Part shown: piece by piece, positions 7,740-15,022 of the stretch
How the letters are laid out: each line of letters starts with the position of its first letter
Numbering within the stretch: the stretch's first letter is position 1
Assembly (NCBI GenBank): GCA_049609065.1
Contig: JBMYYE010000017.1
Span: 1-28,527, forward strand
Direction of reading: 5' to 3'
Source: JBMYYE01 sp049609065
Lineage (GTDB): Bacteria; Pseudomonadota; Alphaproteobacteria; Rhodobacterales; Rhodobacteraceae
DNA length: 28,527 nucleotides
The notes under the pieces: generated by a model
Database searches by the model: none
What the model was told of the DNA's origin: nothing
The model's input: only the letters and a program-made list of their open reading frames with translations
Position numbers and translations under genes: made by a program

Positions 7740-9161
7740 ATGCTAGGGATGGTATTCGCGCTGATTTTTGCAGCGATCATTTGGGGAACCACCAATTTTG
7801 CCCCCGTAAAATTCAGGGATTATTTCAAAGTCGGATATGTTGTCGCGGCGGGATATTTTTTATTCAGCGCCTTTAACGGCATCTTCTTTTATGCGGAACC
7901 TGGCTTCAAATATCACGTGCGCACCATATTGGGCACGGAAAAAATGGTCTCTGATACGGGCTATAACACCTATCTCTTTGGCCGCGTCAATGCGTGGAAA
8001 AACGCGATGTCTGTGCAATCCTCCAGCATCGGGACCCAAAAGGTAAGTGCGGAAGCAGAAAACAGCCTTATGAGCGCGAACATGCCGCCGCAGAGCCTTG
8101 TTTTCTTGGACCAAGTGGATGCCCGCGTCACCGCCACCACACGGTTTGAACTGCCCGCAGATCAAGAAGGGTTCTTGAAAATGGCCCGCCTTTACCGCAC
8201 GCCAGAGAACCTCTTGCGCACGGAATTGATCCCCGCGTTCCAAGAAACTTTGGGCGCAACAGCCGCGCTTCTATCTGCCGAAGATTACTTCCAAGGTGGT
8301 AAAACCGAATTTAACAACGAATTCCAACGTCAAATGGAAAACGGCATCTATATCGTGCGCCGCGTCGAAGACCGCGTGCGCCTTGATGAAGGGGGCGCCA
8401 AAGGGACGGCAAACGCAACCCTTGGGACCGACCAGAAAAACTATGGCGATCAATTTAAAACGGTATTTTCCGTTCGTAAAATGCTCGACGCAGCAGGTCA
8501 GCCCAAGCGCAAAGCACAGTCCTTTTCTAAATTTGGCATTTCGGTCACCTCCGCGCGCATCACAGGCGTAGATCCGAACCAAGAATTCAAACAGCGTATG
8601 CGCCTGCGTCAACAGGCCTCCGCTGACCGTGCGATTGCCCGTGAACAACGGATCCAAGAGGAAGAACAGCGGCTCTTGGCCATTGCCAAAGGCGAACGCG
8701 AAGTGGCCGAACGTCAAGCCCAAGCTAAGGTTTTGCAAATTGAACGAACCACAAATGCGGAAACCGAAAAGCAATTGGCGCTGACAGAAGCCAATAAGCT
8801 TAAGGAACAGGCGGAAATTGACCGCGAACGCTCTGGTATTTTGCTCGAAAAAGCGGAAATCGATGCCAAGGCCGTGAAAGTGGCCGCAGATGCCGAAGCC
8901 TATGCCAAAGCTGCCGTTCTCGAGGCTGATAACGCCCTTGCGCAAAAATTGGATGCCGAGGTCGAGATCCAGAAACTCTGGGCTGATGCCTACGCCAAAC
9001 GCAACGTGCCGCAATATGTCTTTGGCGGTGGCGGCAAAGACGGCCCGCCAACGGGCAATGATCAACAAGCCCAGCTTTTACAGCAGTTGTTGACCATGGA
9101 ATACGCCAAGCGGCTCGAATATGACCGCAGCTTGGAAAACCCTGTCCCTTCCAACCAATAA
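7740..9161 (+). CDS. SPFH/band-7 domain membrane protein
   Basis: A 473-residue protein with two N-terminal hydrophobic segments (about 1-20 and 31-52), a middle region resembling the SPFH (stomatin/prohibitin/flotillin/HflK) fold, and a long Ala/Glu/Lys/Gln-rich coiled coil (about 290-430) ending in a glycine-rich turn and a short tail. Such proteins form large rings or microdomain scaffolds at the inner membrane and often modulate proteases or transporters. The specific subfamily cannot be told by eye. AAGGAGG at 7728-7734 lies 5 nt before the ATG. The gene follows the MORN-protein gene without a recognised terminator between them and is closed by its own hairpin terminator. Confidence 0.8.
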   Translation: MLGMVFALIFAAIIWGTTNFAPVKFRDYFKVGYVVAAGYFLFSAFNGIFFYAEPGFKYHVRTILGTEKMVSDTGYNTYLFGRVNAWKNAMSVQSSSIGTQKVSAEAENSLMSANMPPQSLVFLDQVDARVTATTRFELPADQEGFLKMARLYRTPENLLRTELIPAFQETLGATAALLSAEDYFQGGKTEFNNEFQRQMENGIYIVRRVEDRVRLDEGGAKGTANATLGTDQKNYGDQFKTVFSVRKMLDAAGQPKRKAQSFSKFGISVTSARITGVDPNQEFKQRMRLRQQASADRAIAREQRIQEEEQRLLAIAKGEREVAERQAQAKVLQIERTTNAETEKQLALTEANKLKEQAEIDRERSGILLEKAEIDAKAVKVAADAEAYAKAAVLEADNALAQKLDAEVEIQKLWADAYAKRNVPQYVFGGGGKDGPPTGNDQQAQLLQQLLTMEYAKRLEYDRSLENPVPSNQ

Positions 9162-9168
9162 GATGATC

Positions 9169-9197
9169 GCGCGGCCCCCGGGTCGCGCTTTCTTCTT
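9169..9197 (+). terminator. Terminator of the SPFH gene
   Basis: GCGCGGCCC (9169-9177) pairs with GGGTCGCGC (9180-9188), with one G-U pair, followed by the T-rich run TTTCTTCTT. It begins 8 nt after the stop codon. Confidence 0.7.
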
Positions 9198-9223
9198 GCG
9201 GCGCATTTTTTCATCAAAAGCTC

Positions 9224-9252
9224 TTTTCATTTGAAAAACCGCCCCCTATAGT
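9224..9252 (+). promoter_or_regulatory. Predicted promoter of the leucine leader and leuA
   Basis: The -10 box TATAGT (9247-9252) is clear; a weak -35 TTTTCA (9224-9229) stands 17 nt upstream. The usual start distance puts +1 at about 9258-9260, on or next to the ATG of the leader peptide, so the leader mRNA would be leaderless. Confidence 0.5.
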
Positions 9253-9259
9253 CCGCCCC

Positions 9260-9349
9260 ATGAATACAATGTCACATAGCCCCCTTGCTGCACGCGCCTC
9301 TTTGCGCGGCCTTTTGCTATCTGACCTTCTTCTGCTTAGCTGCCTCTGA
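9260..9349 (+). CDS. leuL: Leucine-rich leader peptide upstream of leuA
   Basis: A 29-codon frame encodes MNTMSHSPLAARASLRGLLL followed by SDLLLLSCL. Ten of the 29 residues are leucine, including a run of three and a run of four in the second half, one of them the rarer codon CTA. It lies directly upstream of leuA and its TGA stop falls inside a strong hairpin, the arrangement of ribosome-mediated attenuators of branched-chain amino acid operons. No Shine-Dalgarno precedes the ATG, and the predicted transcription start coincides with it, so translation probably begins on a leaderless mRNA, as known for the trpL leader of Sinorhizobium. Stalling on the leucine codons when charged leucyl-tRNA is scarce would change downstream folding. 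The frame is too short for standard gene calling. Confidence 0.85.
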   Translation: MNTMSHSPLAARASLRGLLLSDLLLLSCL

Positions 9350-9377
9350 GCGTGCCCATGGCGCACGCGCTCAGAGG
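9343..9377 (+). promoter_or_regulatory. Attenuator-like hairpin overlapping the leader stop codon
   Basis: CCTCTGAGCGTGC (9343-9355) pairs with GCAC (9363-9366) and GCTCAGAGG (9369-9377): 13 pairs with a 2-nt bulge and a 7-nt loop. The left arm contains the leader's stop codon. GCACGC in the early leader coding region could pair with the left arm instead, and GGCGC (9360-9364) with GCGCC (9390-9394), giving mutually exclusive folds. No U-run follows the hairpin, so it is not a classical terminator. Confidence 0.65.
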
Positions 9378-9434
9378 AGATAACGATCCGCGCCGATCAC
9401 CTTTCAGCTAAGACAAAAATCAAGAGACATGACC

Positions 9435-10988
9435 ATGACAAAAACGGACACTTCCGCCCCGCAAGACCGCGTAATTATTTTTGACACCACTTTGCGCGAT
9501 GGCGAACAATCCCCCGGCGCCACAATGACCCATAACGAGAAGCTCGAAATCGCGGGGCTTTTGGATGAAATGGGCGTCGATGTGATCGAAGCGGGGTTTC
9601 CAATTGCATCTGAAGGCGATTTTGCCGCCGTTTCTGAGATTGCCAAAAACTCCGTGAACTCACAGATTTGTGGCCTTTCGCGTGCCAATTTCAAAGACAT
9701 CGATCGCTGTTGGGAGGCTGTGAAACACGCCGCCAAGCCGCGCATCCACACCTTTATCGGCACCTCACCTTTGCACCGCGACATTCCTAATTTGTCCATG
9801 GATGAAATGGCGCAAGTGATCCACGACACCGTGACCCATGCGCGCAATCTTTGTGATAATGTGCAATGGTCCGCTATGGATGCAACCCGTACGGAGGAGG
9901 ATTACCTCTGCCGTGTGGTGGAAATCGCGATCAAAGCGGGCGCCAGCACCATCAACATCCCCGACACCGTAGGCTATACCGCACCGCGTGAAAGCGCCAA
10001 TATCATCCGGATGCTTTTGGAACGTGTTCCAGGCGCTGCAGACGTGATTTTTGCCACCCATTGCCACAATGATTTGGGCATGGCGACGGCCAATGCCTTG
10101 GCCGCGGTTGATGCAGGGGCGCGCCAAATTGAGTGTACGATCAATGGCTTAGGCGAACGCGCCGGCAACACGGCCTTGGAAGAAGTGGCCATGGCCATGA
10201 AGGTTCGCAACGACATCATGCCGTATCAAACAGGCATTGATACCACCAAAATCATGAACATTTCACGCCGTGTCGCGTCCGTTTCTGGTTTTGCGGTTCA
10301 ATATAACAAAGCCATTGTCGGCAAAAACGCCTTTGCCCATGAAAGCGGCATTCACCAAGATGGCATGCTCAAAAACGCGGAAACCTTCGAAATCATGCGT
10401 CCAGAGGATGTGGGTTTGACGGAATCGAGCCTCATCATGGGGAAACATTCCGGGCGCGCAGCCCTTCGCTCAAAGTTGAAAGATCTCGGGTATGAGTTGG
10501 GCGACAATCAGTTGAAGGACGTGTTTGTGCGGTTCAAGGAACTTGCCGATCGCAAGAAAGAAATCTTCTCCGAGGATCTCATCGCGCTTATGACGGAATC
10601 TGAAGCGGATGCCACCCATGATCATTTGCAGTTGAAATCGTTGAAGGTTGTTTGTGGCACCGAAGGTCCGCAAACGGCGGATTTGACCATGATCATTGAT
10701 GGTGAAGAAAAATCCATCACCTCAGATGGTGACGGCCCCGTGGATGCGGTGTTCATGGCGATCAAGGCGCTCTTTAGCCATTCGGCCAGCTTGGCGCTTT
10801 ACCAAGTGCATGCAGTGACCGAAGGCACCGATGCCCAAGCCACGGTGAGCGTGCGCATGGAAGAAGGCGGCAAAATTGTATCTGGTCAATCCTCTGACAC
10901 CGATACGGTTGTGGCCTCAGCCAAAGCCTATATCAACGCGTTGAACAAACTCATCCATCGCCGCGAGAAAAGCGCGCCTTCTGAGTAA
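9435..10988 (+). CDS. leuA: 2-isopropylmalate synthase
   Basis: LeuA condenses 2-oxoisovalerate with acetyl-CoA, the first committed step of leucine synthesis. The product of 517 residues has the family length. The DRE-TIM metallolyase barrel starts with FDTTLRDGEQSPGATM; metal-binding HCHNDLG and the motif NGLGERAGN follow, then HESGIHQDG. The C-terminal 130 residues are the LeuA dimer domain that senses leucine by feedback in this family. The start at 9435 is preferred because AAGAGA (9423-9428) lies about 7 nt upstream; the in-frame ATG at 9429 is too close to it. Expression is probably controlled by the leucine leader upstream. A perfect hairpin terminator follows the stop after 22 nt. 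Confidence 0.97.
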   Translation: MTKTDTSAPQDRVIIFDTTLRDGEQSPGATMTHNEKLEIAGLLDEMGVDVIEAGFPIASEGDFAAVSEIAKNSVNSQICGLSRANFKDIDRCWEAVKHAAKPRIHTFIGTSPLHRDIPNLSMDEMAQVIHDTVTHARNLCDNVQWSAMDATRTEEDYLCRVVEIAIKAGASTINIPDTVGYTAPRESANIIRMLLERVPGAADVIFATHCHNDLGMATANALAAVDAGARQIECTINGLGERAGNTALEEVAMAMKVRNDIMPYQTGIDTTKIMNISRRVASVSGFAVQYNKAIVGKNAFAHESGIHQDGMLKNAETFEIMRPEDVGLTESSLIMGKHSGRAALRSKLKDLGYELGDNQLKDVFVRFKELADRKKEIFSEDLIALMTESEADATHDHLQLKSLKVVCGTEGPQTADLTMIIDGEEKSITSDGDGPVDAVFMAIKALFSHSASLALYQVHAVTEGTDAQATVSVRMEEGGKIVSGQSSDTDTVVASAKAYINALNKLIHRREKSAPSE

Positions 10989-11010
10989 AATTCATCCTTG
11001 ATCTGAAAAT

Positions 11011-11041
11011 AAAAAGCCTCGCAAATATTGCGAGGCTTTTT
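11011..11041. terminator. Bidirectional terminator between leuA and the O-antigen-ligase-like gene
   Basis: A perfect 14-bp stem (AAAAAGCCTCGCAA and its complement) around a 3-nt loop has A-runs on one side and T-runs on the other, so it can stop transcription from both converging genes. Confidence 0.93.
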
Positions 11042-11043
11042 GC

Positions 11044-12249
11044 TTATTCGATTTCTTTGTCACGCCGATTAAGGAATAAATACATCGTGACCATTGTAAA
11101 CACGAACATTGATAACGTTATACTGTTTTTCCACATCACATCCGTTAACGTTAGCAAAAACAGCTGCGCTAAGAAGCAAAAAACAACCAGCAGCTGTTCT
11201 TTTGATCGCGCCGCCAAAAATACGCTCGCATAGCTGAGTATCATGGCGCCAGACGACAATATTCCAAACCGTGCTGTCACATCGATGATTTCATTGTGAT
11301 AATGCCTAAAATTGCGCAAGGAGGGATCACCAGCAATCGAAACCCACGCGTCATGTTTACTGCCGACTCCGAACCATGGGTTTTCAGCAATCACATTAAA
11401 GCCCGTTTGCCAAATGAATTTGCGAGGAAATCCTCCATAGGAGCTTGCCGATAGATTCTGATCCTCTCCGATTATACTTGTGAAAAAATTCAAGAATTTA
11501 AGCACAATATATGGCTGTTCCAACACACCAACCACGACAGGGATATACATCCCCAAATTTGCAATCAAAAATACAACCCAAAAAACGGGCACCCGAATAT
11601 GCTTGATTAGAAGCACAATTAAAATTAGTTCTGCAACAACAGTGGGTATGCGGCTTCCGGTTAGCATTGCTGCCCAACAGCTGAACACCCCCCCCACAAG
11701 CAACACCATCTTTTGGGGATGCCTGTAGAAGAGCCCAACGGCACACCAAAACATCATCTGAACAGATATCATCCCCAACGGGATTGGATTGTACCCAAAT
11801 GCAACGCGCGGAACTTGATATATGATCGTTTCCCCAAGCGCGCCTATCCCATATAAAATGGCGCATATTGCGACGCATAAGACAGCCTTTTCAAAGGTTA
11901 AACCTCTCTTAAGGAGCACAAGCGCAACGGCACCGCCTAAGGCGACAGGCGAATAGCTTATGGCGACTTTGATCACAGCCTCCGCCGTGTTTTGCGTCAT
12001 CCACTCCGAAAATAGAAGGCTCACATATGTGAATATAAAACAATAAATTGGAACTCGAAAACGCCCGATTGGTAGAACATGATTGTGCCCCCTATCAATC
12101 AATATGATTGGCACCATCACACAAAGCAAAATAACAAAGGCTATAAGTCCCCAATCTGTATCCAGCCCCGTTAAAAAAACAGCAAGACCAAAGAAAATCG
12201 CACCCACATACGAAACATCTTCATAAAGTTTACCTGTGTTTTTTTGCAT
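11044..12249 (-). CDS. O-antigen ligase/polymerase-like polytopic membrane protein
   Basis: A 401-residue inner-membrane protein with roughly ten hydrophobic segments and one large extracytoplasmic loop (about residues 255-330) carrying FRHYHNEIIDVTARFGIL, which resembles the conserved His region of the Wzy_C/WaaL (O-antigen ligase) family. Such proteins join or polymerise lipid-linked glycans in the periplasm; ligase and polymerase cannot be separated by sequence reading. The start at 12249 is set by GAGGAG 7 nt upstream; the open frame to 12360 has no such site. The gene is visibly richer in A and T than its neighbours and uses AT-ending codons more often. It sits alone, opposite in strand, between two housekeeping units, suggesting horizontal acquisition. 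Confidence 0.75.
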   Translation of the reverse strand: MQKNTGKLYEDVSYVGAIFFGLAVFLTGLDTDWGLIAFVILLCVMVPIILIDRGHNHVLPIGRFRVPIYCFIFTYVSLLFSEWMTQNTAEAVIKVAISYSPVALGGAVALVLLKRGLTFEKAVLCVAICAILYGIGALGETIIYQVPRVAFGYNPIPLGMISVQMMFWCAVGLFYRHPQKMVLLVGGVFSCWAAMLTGSRIPTVVAELILIVLLIKHIRVPVFWVVFLIANLGMYIPVVVGVLEQPYIVLKFLNFFTSIIGEDQNLSASSYGGFPRKFIWQTGFNVIAENPWFGVGSKHDAWVSIAGDPSLRNFRHYHNEIIDVTARFGILSSGAMILSYASVFLAARSKEQLLVVFCFLAQLFLLTLTDVMWKNSITLSMFVFTMVTMYLFLNRRDKEIE

Positions 12250-12463
12250 ATGGCTCTCCTCAGAAGTCCGACATAACAGTCCGCAAATTTTCTGTCTATA
12301 AATATTGGCACCACGAAATAGACAAATCCCCCCTTCTTTGCGAGCAAAAACACGCCGCATAACAGGAGATACGCTTTACCCCATTAAGGATGAGTGTTTA
12401 TATGCGGTCGGCTACGGTATAGAAGAATCGTAGCTTACTCATTTTTAAGACAGGACCACACAT

Positions 12464-13501
12464 ATGGCGGCTTTTGGCGGGATGTTTTCATCTGATATGG
12501 CAATCGATCTGGGCACGGCGAATACCCTCGTCTATGTCAAAGGCAAAGGCATTATTTTGAGCGAGCCCTCTGTGGTGGCTTATCATGTCAAAGATGGCGT
12601 CAAAAAGGTTCTGGCCGTTGGCGAAGACGCCAAGCTCATGCTCGGTCGGACACCAGGATCAATTGAGGCCATCCGCCCGATGCGCGACGGTGTGATTGCC
12701 GATTTTGATACGGCCGAAGAAATGATCAAACATTTCATTCGCAAAGTTCACAAACGCACGACATTTTCCAAGCCAAAAATCATCGTCTGTGTGCCCCATG
12801 GCGCGACCCCCGTTGAAAAACGTGCAATTCGCCAATCCGTATTGTCCGCAGGCGCGCGGCGCGCGGGCCTTATTGCGGAACCCATTGCGGCGGCCATCGG
12901 GGCTGGCATGCCAATCACCGATCCCACGGGGTCCATGGTTGTGGATATTGGCGGCGGGACAACCGAAGTTGCGGTTCTGTCTTTGGGTGACATCGTCTAT
13001 GCGCGCTCTGTGCGCACAGGGGGTGACCGTATGGACGAAGCCATCATCAGCTATCTACGCCGTCAACATAACCTTTTGATCGGCGAAAGCACCGCAGAGC
13101 GGATCAAAACCGAAATCGGCACCGCACGCATGCCAGATGATGGACGTGGCCGATGCCTCTCAATCCGCGGGCGTGACCTTCTAAATGGGGTTCCAAAGGA
13201 ACTTGAAATCAACCAAGCCCAAGTGGCAGAGGCCCTCGCCGAACCTGTCGTACAAATCTGCGAAGCCGTAATGACCGCACTTGAGGCAACACCGCCTGAT
13301 CTTGCGGCGGATATTGTGGATCGCGGCGTTATGCTCACGGGCGGTGGCGCCCTTTTGGGGCAGCTTGACCTCGCGCTTCGTGAACAAACCGGCCTCACAA
13401 TTTCCGTGGCTGAAGAAAGCTTGAACTGTGTGGCTCTTGGCACAGGTAAGGCGCTCGAGTTTGAAAAACAACTGAGCCACATCATCGATTACGACAGCTA
13501 A
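12464..13501 (+). CDS. mreB: Rod-shape-determining actin homologue MreB
   Basis: MreB polymerises into membrane-bound filaments that direct the cell-wall elongation machinery. The 345 residues show the actin-fold signatures: phosphate-1 loop MAIDLGTANT near the N-terminus, VCVPHGATPVEKRA, the phosphate-2 loop DIGGGTTEVAV, and the adenosine loop MLTGGGALL. The length is typical of MreB. AGGA at 12452-12455 is 8 nt before the ATG. It heads the block mreB-mreC-mreD-mrdA-rodA, the standard elongasome operon. About 214 nt separate it from the divergent O-antigen-ligase-like gene, and its promoter should lie there, but no box pair is convincing. Confidence 0.98.
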   Translation: MAAFGGMFSSDMAIDLGTANTLVYVKGKGIILSEPSVVAYHVKDGVKKVLAVGEDAKLMLGRTPGSIEAIRPMRDGVIADFDTAEEMIKHFIRKVHKRTTFSKPKIIVCVPHGATPVEKRAIRQSVLSAGARRAGLIAEPIAAAIGAGMPITDPTGSMVVDIGGGTTEVAVLSLGDIVYARSVRTGGDRMDEAIISYLRRQHNLLIGESTAERIKTEIGTARMPDDGRGRCLSIRGRDLLNGVPKELEINQAQVAEALAEPVVQICEAVMTALEATPPDLAADIVDRGVMLTGGGALLGQLDLALREQTGLTISVAEESLNCVALGTGKALEFEKQLSHIIDYDS

Positions 13502-13566
13502 CCCAACGGGCGGCAATGCCCAGCTTGTCAAATACTTCAATACCTTAGGGGGAAGCGGGGCAGGAA

Positions 13567-14490
13567 TTGGCGACAACACAAGATAAAGACTTTGACTATG
13601 TCACCCCCCTTAAGCGTTTGCTTGTTGGGGGTCTGGTTACGTTTTTGCTCATCTTGTTTGTTTTGTGGCGCATCGATAGTCCACGGGCCGACCGCATGCG
13701 CAACGCCATGGTTGATCGCTTTTTACCGAGCTTCTCTTGGGTCATCGTGCCGATCACGGCTGGGCGCGATATGTTGCGCGATTTCCAATCCTACCAGCGT
13801 ATTTTTGAACAAAACAACGAACTGCGCCGTGAATTGCAACGTATGAAAGCCTGGAAAGAGGCAGCCATTCAGCTCGAACAAGAAAACGCACGGCTTTTGG
13901 CGCTCAATAATGTGCGCCTCAATCCCAAGCTCACCTTCGTAACAGGCCAGGTTATGGCCGATAGCGGCTCGCCGTTTCGTCAATCCCTCATCTTGAATGT
14001 AGGCGCGCGTGATGGCGTGCATGAAGGCTGGGCAACCATGGATGGTCTTGGCCTTGTTGGGCGGATTTCAGGCGTGGGCAAAACCACGGCCCGTGTGCTT
14101 TTGCTCACCGATGTGAATAGCCGGGTGCCCGTGCGCATTCAGCCCTCAGGCCTGCGCGCGATCCTTGTGGGTGACAATAGCTTTTCCCCCGTTATCGAAT
14201 TTGTCGAGCGCCCCGAAGACGTGCGCCCCGGGGATCGGATTGTGACCTCTGGCGAAGGCGGGGTCTTCCCCCCTGACCTTCTGATTGGGCAAATTGTTTT
14301 GGGCGCGGATAAACGGCTGCGAAGCGATCTTGCGGCTGATTATCAACGCCTCAACTACCTGCGCGTTTTACGGGCCCATGACAGCGAAAAAATCACCGAA
14401 CGCGGCGGGATTATTGCCCCACGCACAAAGTTACCAACAGTGCCCGCCATTTCTACGGATAAAGCCCCCGAAGAAGACAGCAATGGATAG
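13567..14490 (+). CDS. mreC: Rod-shape-determining protein MreC
   Basis: MreC is a bitopic inner-membrane protein whose periplasmic part links MreB, MreD and the PBP2-RodA synthase. In the 307 residues a membrane helix is seen at about 17-36, a coiled coil at about 75-105 (QLEQENARLLALNN), and then the beta-barrel domain with NVGARDGVHEGWA and LVGRISGVG. The C-terminus is a short low-complexity tail. The start is TTG: the in-frame stop at 13546 and the absence of any other start codon before the membrane helix leave no alternative. Purine-rich sequence precedes it. The 3' end overlaps mreD by 8 nt (ATGGATAG). Confidence 0.93.
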   Translation: MATTQDKDFDYVTPLKRLLVGGLVTFLLILFVLWRIDSPRADRMRNAMVDRFLPSFSWVIVPITAGRDMLRDFQSYQRIFEQNNELRRELQRMKAWKEAAIQLEQENARLLALNNVRLNPKLTFVTGQVMADSGSPFRQSLILNVGARDGVHEGWATMDGLGLVGRISGVGKTTARVLLLTDVNSRVPVRIQPSGLRAILVGDNSFSPVIEFVERPEDVRPGDRIVTSGEGGVFPPDLLIGQIVLGADKRLRSDLAADYQRLNYLRVLRAHDSEKITERGGIIAPRTKLPTVPAISTDKAPEEDSNG

Positions 14491-15022
14491 GCGCGTTTTC
14501 TTTCCACTTTTGGCCAAATGGGTGCTTTATGTGGCCATAGCCTGCATCACTTTGATTTTGCAGATGGTGCCAACGATGGAGCTTCGCTTTTGGCTGCCAG
14601 TGCCTGACATCATGGCTGTGGTGACACTGGTATGGGCGCTGCGTCATCCCGACTCTGTGCCCGCCATCCTTGTGGTGGCCATGGCGCTTTTGGCAGATTT
14701 CCTTTTGGCGCGCCCTCTTGGGATTGCCCCGTTTTTACTGCTTTTAATGAGCGAATTTGTCCGCAACCGCAGCCGTGATTTGCGAAAGATGCAGCTTTTG
14801 CCGGAATGGGCCACCGCATCAGCCGCCCTTTTGGTGCTGATCATTGCCGAACGCATGATCTATGTCATGACCTTCATTCAGCCCCCGCCCCTCAGCTACA
14901 GCCTACTTTTGTTTTTGATGAATGCTTTGATTTATCCTGTGGTGGTGTTTGTGTCATGGGCCGCATTTGGCATTCGAAAAACCGCCATTGGGGAAATCGA
15001 TGATTTGGGACAGGTGCTATGA
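14483..15022 (+). CDS. mreD: Rod-shape-determining protein MreD
   Basis: A 179-residue polytopic inner-membrane protein with about five or six hydrophobic helices, the size and position expected of MreD, which bridges MreC and the RodA-PBP2 pair. Sequence conservation in this family is low, so the call relies on topology and on its place between mreC and mrdA. A segment FWLPVPDIMAVVTLVWALRH matches the first conserved part of the family. The ATG at 14483 overlaps the mreC stop by 8 nt and is preceded by the purine run GAAGAAGA; a longer open frame from 14285 lies within mreC and is ignored. Its TGA overlaps the mrdA ATG. Confidence 0.9.
   Translation: MDRRVFFPLLAKWVLYVAIACITLILQMVPTMELRFWLPVPDIMAVVTLVWALRHPDSVPAILVVAMALLADFLLARPLGIAPFLLLLMSEFVRNRSRDLRKMQLLPEWATASAALLVLIIAERMIYVMTFIQPPPLSYSLLLFLMNALIYPVVVFVSWAAFGIRKTAIGEIDDLGQVL

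Noticed and set aside
8271..9068. A 265-codon open frame on the minus strand inside the SPFH gene
   Set aside because: It is antisense to a well-supported gene with a good ribosome binding site; length is explained by the biased codons of the opposite strand.
9231..9236. TTGAAA as -35 box of the leuA leader
   Set aside because: Only 10 nt separate it from TATAGT, too short for a sigma-70 promoter.
12250..12360. N-terminal extension of the O-antigen-ligase-like protein
   Set aside because: GAGGAG directly before 12249 marks the start; the extension has no ribosome binding site and is not membrane-like.
14285..15022. Long frame containing mreD
   Set aside because: The first 66 codons lie within mreC in another frame; the ATG at 14483 gives the normal MreD length and start.
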